Of a stretch of 64,000 nucleotides of DNA, positions 34,734-43,041 are shown piece after piece (the stretch's first letter is position 1; each line of letters starts with the position of its first letter). Position numbers and translations under genes: made by a program. The stretch is taken from contig JAJXZL010000023.1 of assembly GCA_021780075.1 (NCBI GenBank), positions 47,289 through 111,288 on the forward strand, read 5' to 3'. The notes below the pieces were generated by a model that saw only the letters and a program-made list of their open reading frames with translations, searched no databases and was not told where the DNA came from. This DNA comes from Acidobacteriota bacterium. GTDB lineage: Bacteria; Acidobacteriota; Terriglobia; Terriglobales; Acidobacteriaceae.

Positions 34734-35195
34734 ATGATGCATCTGAGCGGGGCGGGATTGGAGTTGTTGAAACAGTCGGAAGGCTTTCGCAGCCGGACTT
34801 ATCTGGACGTGGCGGGGAATCCAACGATTGGCTTCGGCCACCGTCTGGTTCATCCCGAGTACTTTGCCGACGGCATCAGCGAGGCGCAGGGTGAGGCGAT
34901 GCTGCAGGACGATGTGCGGGTGGCGGAGCGGGCGGTTGAGCGGCTGGTGCACGTGCCGCTGAGCCAGGGTCAGTTTGACGCACTGGTGGACTTTGTATTC
35001 AACCTCGGCGAGGGGCAGCTGGCGGCATCGACCCTGCTGAAGGATCTGAATGAGGGGCAGTACCATGCCGCGGGCGGACAGCTTCTTCGCTGGGACCACG
35101 CGGGAGGCGAGGAAGTGGCCAGCCTGAAGGCGAGGCGTGAATCGGAGTTTCGGCTTTGGAGCAGCGGCGGTCCCGAACAACAGGCCGCTGCTTAG
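34734..35195 (+). CDS. GH24 lysozyme (phage-endolysin type)
   Basis: 153 residues. The T4-lysozyme-like family signature is visible: LLKQSEGFRSRTYLDVAGNPTIGFGHRLV contains the catalytic Glu (SEGFR), the Asp and Thr of the E-D/C-T triad. It ends with ARRESEFRLWSSG, typical of muramidases of phage origin. No signal peptide is evident, so export would need a holin or another route. No other phage gene is nearby, so it is a domesticated singleton. A strong AGGGGCAGGGGC precedes ATG 34734. Confidence 0.87.
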   Translation: MMHLSGAGLELLKQSEGFRSRTYLDVAGNPTIGFGHRLVHPEYFADGISEAQGEAMLQDDVRVAERAVERLVHVPLSQGQFDALVDFVFNLGEGQLAASTLLKDLNEGQYHAAGGQLLRWDHAGGEEVASLKARRESEFRLWSSGGPEQQAAA

Positions 35196-35408
35196 GGTTT
35201 GCCGTTGTTGGCCGTGCGGCCGGAAAGTAGGCAGGCACCGACTGCAGGCCGGGTTTGCGATGAGAGCCGGAGCGGCCTGCGCGTTTGCCACGGAATTTGC
35301 ATCGGTCCTTTGTGGCGTGCGGCCATGGATGGCCCGCGGCGGTTGTGCATCCTGTCTCGCGTGCAATAGACTTCATTTTGCAGCAGAGGGTTTCTATGGC
35401 ATTGGCAC

Positions 35409-36455
35409 ATGATTAAGAGAAGTACACCTCCAACCCTGAGTGAAGTGGCGAGGGAAGCTGGTGTGGGCACGACCACTGTGTCTCGCGTCATCAACGGCGG
35501 CGCTCGCGTCAGCCCGAAAACGCTGGTGCGTGTGCGCCGGGTGATTGAGCAGCTCGGCTACATGCCGAACCAGGCGGCGCGCGTTCTGAAAGGTGACAGG
35601 ACGAAGACGATTGGCCTGATTATTCCGAGCATCGCCGATCCATTTTTCTCCAGCTGCGCCGAGGCGGCACAGGCGGTAGCGCGCGCCAATGACTCGCTTC
35701 TTATTGTGACAGCGTCGCACAACGATCCCCACACGGAGATAGAAAATATCAACATACTCGTGAGCCACCGGGTGGATGGTCTTATTCTGGCGCCGGCCAA
35801 TTCGCATAGCCAGGCTATGCGCGATTTGCTCAACAGGCTCTCAGTGCCGGTGGTGGCGATCGATCGGCCGGTCGCGAATTCCTCTATTGCTTCAGTTGTG
35901 ACCGACAACTTCAGGGGCGCAAGATCGGCCACGCAACATTTGATCGATCACGGGTATAAGCGGATTGTGTGTCTAACGGGCGAGAGCACGCTCTTCACCA
36001 TCCAGGAGCGTATTCGCGGCTATCGCGCAGCGGTTGAGGCAGCCGGTTTGCCTTACAGCCTGAACACCGCAATCAAGGATTACAAGTCTGCCGAGTATGC
36101 CATTGAAAGCATGCTTGCAGGAGCCAATCCTCCGGATGCGCTTTTTACGCTGAAGAACAGCACGACCACATACACCTTTGAAGTGCTGCAGAAGAAGAAT
36201 GTGCAAGTGCCGAAAACCGTTGCCCTGCTAGGCTTTGACGACTTTGAACTGGCGTCTGCCGTGCGGCCTTCAATCAGCGTTGTCCAGCAGCCTGTAGAAG
36301 AGATTGGACGTGTGGCGGCGGAGCTTCTGTTTGATCAGCTTCTGGGGCGCCACAATACAGGCTTGCCCACGCGCTCCAAGCGCACTCCGCATGTTCTGCT
36401 TGAGACGCACCTCATCAAGCGCAATTCCTGCGGATGCACCCCCATGATCTCCTGA
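35409..36455 (+). CDS. LacI-family transcriptional regulator
   Basis: 348 residues. The N-terminal helix-turn-helix TLSEVAREAGVGTTTVSRVIN and hinge helix PNQAARVLKGDRT are classical LacI/CcpA type; a periplasmic-binding-protein-like sensor domain follows (TIGLIIPSIADPFFS, VDGLILAP, LLGFDDFELA). LacI proteins bind palindromes with a central CG. Such a palindrome (TGGAAACGATACCA) is found upstream of the mannosidase, ROK kinase, TonB receptor and GH3 genes nearby, so this protein is the obvious candidate to control them, probably as a repressor released by a sugar. It converges with the GH38 gene. The ATG is 35409; no good ribosome site. Confidence 0.92.
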   Translation: MIKRSTPPTLSEVAREAGVGTTTVSRVINGGARVSPKTLVRVRRVIEQLGYMPNQAARVLKGDRTKTIGLIIPSIADPFFSSCAEAAQAVARANDSLLIVTASHNDPHTEIENINILVSHRVDGLILAPANSHSQAMRDLLNRLSVPVVAIDRPVANSSIASVVTDNFRGARSATQHLIDHGYKRIVCLTGESTLFTIQERIRGYRAAVEAAGLPYSLNTAIKDYKSAEYAIESMLAGANPPDALFTLKNSTTTYTFEVLQKKNVQVPKTVALLGFDDFELASAVRPSISVVQQPVEEIGRVAAELLFDQLLGRHNTGLPTRSKRTPHVLLETHLIKRNSCGCTPMIS

Positions 36456-36463
36456 GACAGAAA

Positions 36464-36495
36464 GGCCTGCACCCACCGTAAAGTGAGTGCAGGCC
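36464..36495. terminator. Shared terminator of lacI-type gene and GH38 gene
   Basis: Perfect 9-bp stem GGCCTGCAC/GTGCAGGCC in the 60 bases between the two convergent stop codons. Confidence 0.7.
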
Positions 36496-36515
36496 AGGTG
36501 AAGCAGTGCGTTGTT

Positions 36516-39500
36516 CTACTGATGCTGAGGGTAGTCCACGCGCACGGTGAGGATTTCGTAGGGGTGAATTGGCACTGTCACCACGTTGTTTGATACTGCC
36601 AGGGATGAGCCTTGCGGCTTTTCCATCATGTTGGTGACGGTGGCCGTGGTGGCACCCGCGGGCAACTGGATTTGAACATCGCTTGATTTCCCAGCCCATT
36701 CATAGACGCGGAAAATCAATCCGTTGCTATCCTCGGCTTTCTTGAGCGCCGTGAGGACGACGTTCTCCGGCTTCACGGTGATGTATGCATGCTCCGTGGG
36801 CAAGCTGCCGGAGTGTGCTTCCACCTGGAGAGCGTGGAGGCGGTAGTTGTACTCATAGCCGTGACGCACGGTGAGCGCCTGCTTCCAGTCGCCGGAGTGC
36901 GGGTAGAGTGCGTAGGTAAAGTGCTGGTGACCACGATCAGCCACAGGGTCAGGCCATGTGGGCGAGCGGAGCAGCGAGATGCGCAGCACGTTGTCCTTGT
37001 CATCGTAGCCGTACTTGGAGTTGTTGATCAGGCTGAAGCCATGCTGGCCATCTCCAAGGTCGGCCCAGCGCAGGGCGGGCACTTCAAATTGTGCTTTCTC
37101 CCAACTGTTGTTGCGCGTGGTCGGACGTTGAATTGCGCCGTAGGGAACTTCATACGTTGCCTTATTGCTTGTGGCTGCGAGCGGGAATGCAGCCTTGAGC
37201 ATCACGTGCGTCTCGTGCCAGTCGATGTCGCTGACGACGTTAACCTGATCTGCTCCGTCGTCGAGTGTAAGCTCCTGGACGAACTTGGAATTCTGCCAGG
37301 TGTGGGTTACGCGAATCGCGGCGCGAAGCGGTCCTTTTGTGACCAACTGGACGGAGTCTGCCTTGCCCAGCGGGACTGGATTATCGAAGGTTCCGTAATC
37401 AACGTTCCAGGCATCGTAGTCTTTCGGCAAATCGTGGAACGTCTGCAACTGGTTGCCGCAGGCGCCTGGTGCGAGGGTTTCAAACTTTGCTTTCTTATCG
37501 TAGAGGCTGGTGATGCAACCCGTCTGCGGATCGACCGTGAGCTTCAGCGCGGCATTCTCAAGGGTCAGTCCTTCAGCCTTGAGGTCGCTGGCGAAGGGCT
37601 TCTCTCCCGGGACGACGTGGAGAACCTTGTAGCCCATCGAGGGCACGTTGTCGACCGACAGGAGCAGCTTATAACGGCTGGTTTTGTCATCGCTCTTGAG
37701 AATCTGCGACGGCACGACGTGATTGGCCGCGTCGAGCACGGTGACGCCGTGCGTGGCCGGCTCGCGCAACTGCACATTCACAGTGACGGGGCCGGAGCGA
37801 TCCCATGCGAGGGGATTGAAGACCAGCACTGGCACTCCGCTGGTGACGTGCGTGTCAACGCTGGCCGAGAGGGTTCTGATTGCATGCTGTGAAATTTCGT
37901 TTGTTGCCCAGCGCACCTGGTCATAGTCCTGCTGCGCTTCCTTATAGATGATGCCGATGCCTGAGCCGGCGGCGAGATCGTGGAAATCGTTGAAGGTGAT
38001 TTTCTTCCAGGCCTCGGTGAGTTCATCGCCGGGATAGCGGTCGCCCTGCAGCCATGCCAGGGAGGCGTACTTCTCGGCATTGAGCGCCCACTCTTCGCTA
38101 TCGCGCATGTTGCGCTTGTGGCTGGCCTGCGTGGTCATGACGCCGCGGTGATACTCGAAGTACAACTCGCTCTTCCACGTGGGAATGGCAACTTTGCCAT
38201 CCGGAGGAGTGGCGGGAGGCACATAACCCTTGGCGATGGAGTCGTAATCCCACTCGCGTGAATCGGGCACGAGCTTGCCTTCAAACTCAGTGAAGTAGCT
38301 CTGCGCAGTGCCGAAGCGCATTTTCGGCACAACCTTGTCGGACTGCGCCCAGTGCGTGCCTTCGTCGAGAATGGCGCGCGTGGGGCCGCCACCGTGATCG
38401 CCGATGCCGTAGAGGTCCATCATCTCGGTGAGTCCGGGGGTGTTCGCGCGGGCAATGGCGAAGTCGCGGCTGAGACGTACCGGGTTCAGATTGTTATTTG
38501 CGTAGTCATGCGGGAAATACGTGAGCACCTTGCTGCCGTCGGGCGACTCCCACCAGAAGAGCTTGAAGGGGAATTGATTGGTGTCATTCCACGCAGTCTT
38601 CTGTGTTACGAAGTAGTCGATGCCGGTTTTCTTGTAGATCTGCGGAAGCTGCCATGTGTATCCGAAGGAATCGGGATTCCATCCGATGCGCACATCGACA
38701 CCGTATTCCTTCTGGAACCAGCGCTTGCCCACGAGGATGGAACGCACCTGCGCCTCACCGTCGGGCATATTCAGGTCTGGCTCGACCCACATGCCGCCGA
38801 CGATCTCCCAGCGCCCTTCCTTGATGCGCTTCTTGATCTGCTCGTTCATCTCGGGATACTTGTCGGCGATCCACGCGTTGTATTGCGCGGCAGACTGGGT
38901 GTAGGTGTAGTCGGGATACTCGTTCATCAATTGCAGCGCGGTGCTGAAGGTGCGCTTGACGACATCGACGGTCTCAGTCCACGGCCAGAGCCAGGCTGCA
39001 TCGATGTGGGAGTTGCCGGTGAGGTGCATGGTGGCCTGCTGCACAACGGGCTTGAGGCTCTCCATGACGGACTGCGACTGCTTGAGGGAAGCGTCAAACT
39101 TGGCCTGATCGTTGGCATCCAAAGCCGTCAGATCGACTGCGCCAATCGCCTTTTCCAGCGTTGCGGTATCCGCGGGCACATTTTTCGAGACGCTCGGAAT
39201 CATGATCGCGGCGGAAAGAAACTCAAGCTGCAAATCTTCAGGGTTGGGGCGGTTCTCAGAGAAGTCAATCTTGAGTTCCGTACCGGCGAAGGTTTTCTTA
39301 TCGACGGTGTGGAGCAGCTTAACGGCTACAAGAACCTTTTCGCCGGGCTTGGCATTGTCAAAGAGAACGATGGGTTCCAGGTCGTCTCCGAGGGCTACGC
39401 GGCGGCCATTGAAGTAAATGATCTCTGGCATTGGCCCGTTGGCATATGCCCTGAAGGAGAACCAGATGCGCGCGCCGGTAAGGTCGTAGCCGTGGAAGTT

Positions 39501-39851
39501 TTTGGGAACCTCGATCCACCGCCGGAACCATCCGGCATCTTCGGAGACTTCCGCGTTGGCCTTGACGACCTGCCATGAGGAGTCGTCCAGGTCGGGGGAC
39601 TCGCCGTGTGCGAGGTCGCCGGCGTGGAATCGCCAATCGTCTGCCGGGAGGTGGTTGAGCTCAGTCAGGCGCTGGACGACCTGGTGGGAGTGGTTGCTGA
39701 GTGATTTGACGATTTCTTCTGCCTGAGTCGCTGTCTGCGCGTGCGCCTTCATCTGGCCGAGCGTGCCCACAACGAACAGGAGCAGTAGCGCGGCAGCGAA
39801 GCCGATGCTCGATGCCCGATTGCCTACTCCAAAGCCTGTTTTCGGTCTCAT
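36516..39851 (-). CDS. Secreted GH38 alpha-mannosidase
   Basis: 1111 residues with a signal peptide ending AHAQ (about 28). The GH38 catalytic domain has SHIDAAWLWPWTETVD (zinc-binding His and Asp) and the nucleophile Asp in GWNPDSFGYTWQLP. Downstream are the mid domain and beta-rich C-terminal domains. Family members remove alpha-linked mannose from glycans with retention. An AGGAG site eight bases before ATG 39851 sets the start; the frame opens at 39884. A LacI-type operator TGGAAACGATACCA lies about 100 bases upstream at 39954-39967, so it belongs to the regulon of the adjacent regulator. Export implies action on extracellular or periplasmic mannosides. Confidence 0.9.
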   Translation of the reverse strand: MRPKTGFGVGNRASSIGFAAALLLLFVVGTLGQMKAHAQTATQAEEIVKSLSNHSHQVVQRLTELNHLPADDWRFHAGDLAHGESPDLDDSSWQVVKANAEVSEDAGWFRRWIEVPKNFHGYDLTGARIWFSFRAYANGPMPEIIYFNGRRVALGDDLEPIVLFDNAKPGEKVLVAVKLLHTVDKKTFAGTELKIDFSENRPNPEDLQLEFLSAAIMIPSVSKNVPADTATLEKAIGAVDLTALDANDQAKFDASLKQSQSVMESLKPVVQQATMHLTGNSHIDAAWLWPWTETVDVVKRTFSTALQLMNEYPDYTYTQSAAQYNAWIADKYPEMNEQIKKRIKEGRWEIVGGMWVEPDLNMPDGEAQVRSILVGKRWFQKEYGVDVRIGWNPDSFGYTWQLPQIYKKTGIDYFVTQKTAWNDTNQFPFKLFWWESPDGSKVLTYFPHDYANNNLNPVRLSRDFAIARANTPGLTEMMDLYGIGDHGGGPTRAILDEGTHWAQSDKVVPKMRFGTAQSYFTEFEGKLVPDSREWDYDSIAKGYVPPATPPDGKVAIPTWKSELYFEYHRGVMTTQASHKRNMRDSEEWALNAEKYASLAWLQGDRYPGDELTEAWKKITFNDFHDLAAGSGIGIIYKEAQQDYDQVRWATNEISQHAIRTLSASVDTHVTSGVPVLVFNPLAWDRSGPVTVNVQLREPATHGVTVLDAANHVVPSQILKSDDKTSRYKLLLSVDNVPSMGYKVLHVVPGEKPFASDLKAEGLTLENAALKLTVDPQTGCITSLYDKKAKFETLAPGACGNQLQTFHDLPKDYDAWNVDYGTFDNPVPLGKADSVQLVTKGPLRAAIRVTHTWQNSKFVQELTLDDGADQVNVVSDIDWHETHVMLKAAFPLAATSNKATYEVPYGAIQRPTTRNNSWEKAQFEVPALRWADLGDGQHGFSLINNSKYGYDDKDNVLRISLLRSPTWPDPVADRGHQHFTYALYPHSGDWKQALTVRHGYEYNYRLHALQVEAHSGSLPTEHAYITVKPENVVLTALKKAEDSNGLIFRVYEWAGKSSDVQIQLPAGATTATVTNMMEKPQGSSLAVSNNVVTVPIHPYEILTVRVDYPQHQ

Positions 39852-39953
39852 TTCGAATTCTCCTGGCTGATTCAGCGCGTGCATTGGAACTTTCAGGCGT
39901 TGCGCGCTTCCAACGGAATACCGCCGCGAATCATATCATGTAGAGCGCGGTTA

Positions 39954-39967
39954 TGGAAACGATACCA
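39954..39967 (-). promoter_or_regulatory. LacI-type operator (mannosidase)
   Basis: TGGAAACGATACCA, a 14-bp pseudo-palindrome with central CG; exact match (as reverse complement) to the sites at 40436 and 55128. Confidence 0.75.
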
Positions 39968-40435
39968 CTTTTTGCCGCGAGGCCCGCAACAAGAAACTAC
40001 GGGGGCGTTTTGCCATCCGTCCAGGCACGATCACGGTGGGGCGACAAGAGCTGCACCGAGATGGTTGCATTTTGACCACGCGGGAAAGCGGAACGGGGAA
40101 TTCAGCTCGGTGAGAAGAGCTCCGCTTGACCAAACTGCACAGCAACTTAGGCATTCGCTTCCAGCGCGGAGGCGCAGAGAAGCGCTGCCAATGCGGTGGT
40201 CTTAAGAAGGCTGTTTCGGGCCTGCGGGGCGGCCGCGGTTTACAGAGGAAAGGATGCGCGGGTTGGCCGGTTCTCCTGGCCGGCAATCTTCAATGCCCTT
40301 TCAGAAGGCTGAAGCAGCAGGGCGCCTTTGCCGTGCATCGCAAGCCAGTTTTGGTCGTGCTCCGGCTTCGGGGGCCGGGCCGATCTACGAAAAATCTGAC
40401 TTGTCTGGCATCCAATGGCGGCAAACTGTTTGCTG

Positions 40436-40449
40436 TGGTATCGTTTCCA
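40436..40449 (+). promoter_or_regulatory. LacI-type operator (ROK kinase)
   Basis: TGGTATCGTTTCCA, identical in reverse complement to the mannosidase operator, about 110 bases before the kinase ATG. Confidence 0.75.
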
Positions 40450-40558
40450 AGAGCAAAGATGGACAGTCTCGTTGAGGTATTTGTGTGCGCTCACTGCCCA
40501 TACTTCACGACTACATTCAAGCCCTTGCTCGCATCTTCAATTTGCACGGTGATCGGAA

Positions 40559-41596
40559 ATGGCTCCTGAAAATGCGCAAGTGCTGACGATAGGCGTCGAT
40601 CTTGGAGGAACAAGTCTGAGGGTCGCTGCGTACACGCCAGAGCAAGGCGTTTTGAACTCCATTACGCTACGCACACGCCTTGAAGCTGGACCGCTGGCGG
40701 TGGTCGATGACATGTGCGAGGCTATCGGGCAACTTCTCGACCAATACTCTGAAGGGCGCGAACTGGCGGGCATCGGAGTTGGATCGCCGGGGCCGCTTGA
40801 ATTGCCGGCAGGGCGTCTTCATCATCCGCCGAATCTTCCTGGCTGGGATGGTTTTCCTCTGCTTGAGGAGATGGAAAAGCGACTGAACCGGCCGGTCATC
40901 CTTGAGAGCGATGCGAACGTAGCGGCGCTGGCTGAATACGCGCTGGGCCTGGGAAAGACTCTTGGCGTTGAATCACTGTGCATGTTGACCCTGGGCACCG
41001 GCGTGGGGAACGGCATTATTCTTGACGGCAAGCTTTGGCATGGGGCAACGGGGATGGGCGGCGAGGCCGGACACATGACGATTTATCCCGACGGCCCCCT
41101 GTGCGGATGTGGCAACAACGGATGCCTGGAAGTCTGCGCTTCCGCGACCGCACTTGTGAGCGCCGCGGAGCGGCTGATCGCGGCTGGCCGAGCACCTGGA
41201 CTTGCACTGCTGAAAAGCAAGTGCGGATCTTTGACGGCCCTCGATCTTGCAGAGGCCGCGCAGCAGGGTGACGCGGATGCCCTGGAAATTTATGCGGAGA
41301 CAGGTCGAGCACTGGGGATCTGCCTGGCCGGCCTGATTAACATACTCAACCTGCCGCTGTATGTGGTGGGTGGGGGAGTAGCGAACTCCTGGGATCTGCT
41401 CGCGCCGTCGATGTTTGAGGAGTTGGAGCGGAGGAGCTATGTTTACGCGCTGACTGCACCGGGCAGGGCGGCTGCAAAAGGAATGCCGTGCGGAGGCACC
41501 GAGGTGCTATCCGCCAAACTTGGAGCGGAAGCCGGCCTTCTGGGCGCATGCATTCTTCCTCTTCACTCTGCGAAGGCCAGTTTGGCAACAGCATGA
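40559..41596 (+). CDS. ROK-family sugar kinase
   Basis: 345 residues. The N-terminal phosphate-binding loop IGVDLGGTSLRVAAY, the GTGVGNGIILDG loop and the zinc/active-site segment GGEAGHMTIYPDGPLCGCGNNGCLE are the ROK signature; the C-x-C-G-x-x-x-C pattern binds zinc. No HTH is present, so it is an enzyme, not a ROK repressor. Glucose, mannose and N-acetyl-hexosamines are typical substrates; the operator shared with an alpha-mannosidase suggests it phosphorylates a released hexose such as mannose or glucose. It is divergent from the mannosidase. Confidence 0.88.
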   Translation: MAPENAQVLTIGVDLGGTSLRVAAYTPEQGVLNSITLRTRLEAGPLAVVDDMCEAIGQLLDQYSEGRELAGIGVGSPGPLELPAGRLHHPPNLPGWDGFPLLEEMEKRLNRPVILESDANVAALAEYALGLGKTLGVESLCMLTLGTGVGNGIILDGKLWHGATGMGGEAGHMTIYPDGPLCGCGNNGCLEVCASATALVSAAERLIAAGRAPGLALLKSKCGSLTALDLAEAAQQGDADALEIYAETGRALGICLAGLINILNLPLYVVGGGVANSWDLLAPSMFEELERRSYVYALTAPGRAAAKGMPCGGTEVLSAKLGAEAGLLGACILPLHSAKASLATA

Positions 41597-41612
41597 CGAC
41601 TGTATCCCGCAA

Positions 41613-41651
41613 TCCATGTTCCTGACTGTGAAGCACGGTCAGGAACATGGA
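41613..41651. terminator. Terminator between ROK kinase and threonine aldolase
   Basis: A 14-bp perfect stem TCCATGTTCCTGAC/GTCAGGAACATGGA with an 11-base loop between the convergent genes. Confidence 0.8.
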
Positions 41652-41708
41652 GATGGGCCACGGGCTGAAGAAAAGCACAGTAGGCGAGCCGCGTTGGAGA
41701 AGAGCCGA

Positions 41709-42767
41709 CTAACTGCGCAGAGCTGCACATTCCGCCAGATCGCGGCAGAGCGCATCAATGCGCGCGATGTCGGCGTCCCACGAGAACATAAAGCGTGCTG
41801 CGCCGCCGATGAAGGTATAAAACCTCCAGCCGCGCTCTCGCAGTGAAGTGAGGACAGCCTCTGGAGCCTCGAGAAATGCGGCGTTTGCTTCAACCGGCGT
41901 GGCGAGTCGAATGCCAGGGATAGCCGCTACTCTTTCCGCAAAATATTTTGCACTCTTGTTGGCGTGCGCAGCATTGCGCAGCCATGCACCGCCTTCCAAC
42001 ATTCCAACCCACGGAGCGGCAAGGAAGCGCATTTTGGACGCGAGCTGTCCGGCCTGTTTGCAGCGATAATCGAAATCGGCGGCGAGACTCCGGTTGAAGA
42101 AGAGGACCGCTTCGCCGACGGCCATGCCGTTTTTGGTGCCGCCGAAGCAGAGGACGTCAACACCGCTCTTCCATGTCAGCTCTGCCGGGGTGCATTGCAG
42201 AGCTGCACAGGCATTTGCGAAGCGCGCGCCGTCCATGTGCATGTAGAGCCCGTGCAGCTTACATTCCTGGGAGATGGCGCGCAGTTCCGCCACGGTGTAC
42301 ACGCGGCCGGTCTCAGTGGATTGAGTGATGGTGACGACACGCGGCTTGGGGAAGTGAATGTCCTGACGCTTGGTTGCGAGTTCGCGGATGGCTTCGGGCG
42401 TGAGCTTGCCGTCTACATGCTGTGCCACGAGGAGCTTGGAGCCGTTGGAGAAAAACTCGGGTGCGCCACATTCATCTGTCTCAACGTGAGCCGAGTCACA
42501 ACAGATGACGCCATGATAGGACTGGCAAAGAGACGCCAGCGCAAGAGAGTTGGCGGCCGTGCCGTTGAAGACGAAGAAGACTTCGCAATCTGTTTCGAAG
42601 AGTTCGCGAAAAGCGTTGGATGCTCTCTCAGTCCAGGGGTCATCGCCGTAGGACGTCACATGCCCTTGATTAGCCGCTTCAGTTGCAGACGCCGCGGCGG
42701 GGCAGATGCCTGCGTAGTTGTCACTTGCAAATTGCTGAAGCAGCTCTTCTGGGCGAATCGCGGTCAT
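41709..42767 (-). CDS. ltaE: Low-specificity L-threonine aldolase
   Basis: 352 residues, PLP fold-type I. The N-terminal FASDNYAGICPAAASATEAAN and the PLP lysine in VLCFGGTKNGMAVGEAV, with YMHMDGARFANA upstream, are typical of the LtaE/GLY1 family. It cleaves L-threonine or allo-threonine to glycine and acetaldehyde. It is convergent with the ROK kinase and divergent from the CRTAC1 operon, with no operator match upstream, so it is likely a passenger in the glycan locus. GAGGAA lies close to the ATG 42767. Confidence 0.9.
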   Translation of the reverse strand: MTAIRPEELLQQFASDNYAGICPAAASATEAANQGHVTSYGDDPWTERASNAFRELFETDCEVFFVFNGTAANSLALASLCQSYHGVICCDSAHVETDECGAPEFFSNGSKLLVAQHVDGKLTPEAIRELATKRQDIHFPKPRVVTITQSTETGRVYTVAELRAISQECKLHGLYMHMDGARFANACAALQCTPAELTWKSGVDVLCFGGTKNGMAVGEAVLFFNRSLAADFDYRCKQAGQLASKMRFLAAPWVGMLEGGAWLRNAAHANKSAKYFAERVAAIPGIRLATPVEANAAFLEAPEAVLTSLRERGWRFYTFIGGAARFMFSWDADIARIDALCRDLAECAALRS

Positions 42768-42989
42768 TTCCTCTGCCTTTCAGATGATGGAGCCATGAGT
42801 TGAGGTTGGGATTGGTATGAAGGTGTGTCCCCAAGGCAACGTGCGGGCATAACTCAATGATACGACTTTTCTGGTGCGGCTATTCACCAGTTGAGACTGG
42901 CGGATGGCCGATGGGCATGCATTGCATCGTATGGCGCGTGAATCAAAGCGGGAACGAGCAGTGCGCGCGCTTTGCTCTGAGAGCCGATG

Positions 42990-43018
42990 TTGTAGCGGGC
43001 AGGTTCGATTGCGATACA
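42990..43018 (+). promoter_or_regulatory. Promoter of the CRTAC1 operon
   Basis: TTGTAG (42990-42995), 17-base spacer and GATACA (43013-43018), 24 bases before the TTG start; -10 is imperfect. Confidence 0.45.
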
Positions 43019-43041
43019 CTGCAAGCCGTGGAGGGTTCCTG

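Larger units (their letters stand above)
39852..40558. promoter_or_regulatory. 700-base divergent control region with two LacI-type operators
   Basis: Lies between the divergent mannosidase and ROK kinase genes. Operator 1 TGGAAACGATACCA is at 39954-39967 (mannosidase side) and operator 2 TGGTATCGTTTCCA at 40436-40449 (kinase side); the two are exact reverse complements, about 480 bases apart. TTGCTG directly before operator 2 may be a -35 element. The middle 400 bases contain no ORF I can support and no repeat. Confidence 0.75.

Noticed and set aside
34734..35195. Prophage or phage remnant because of a GH24 lysozyme
   Set aside because: No capsid, tail, integrase, holin or att-like repeat nearby; best treated as a domesticated singleton.
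38352..39578. 408-codon open frame on the plus strand
   Set aside because: Antisense to the GH38 mannosidase.
39951..40286. 111-codon minus-strand frame in the mannosidase-kinase intergenic region
   Set aside because: Arg/Pro-rich, no homology, no ribosome site, and overlaps an operator.
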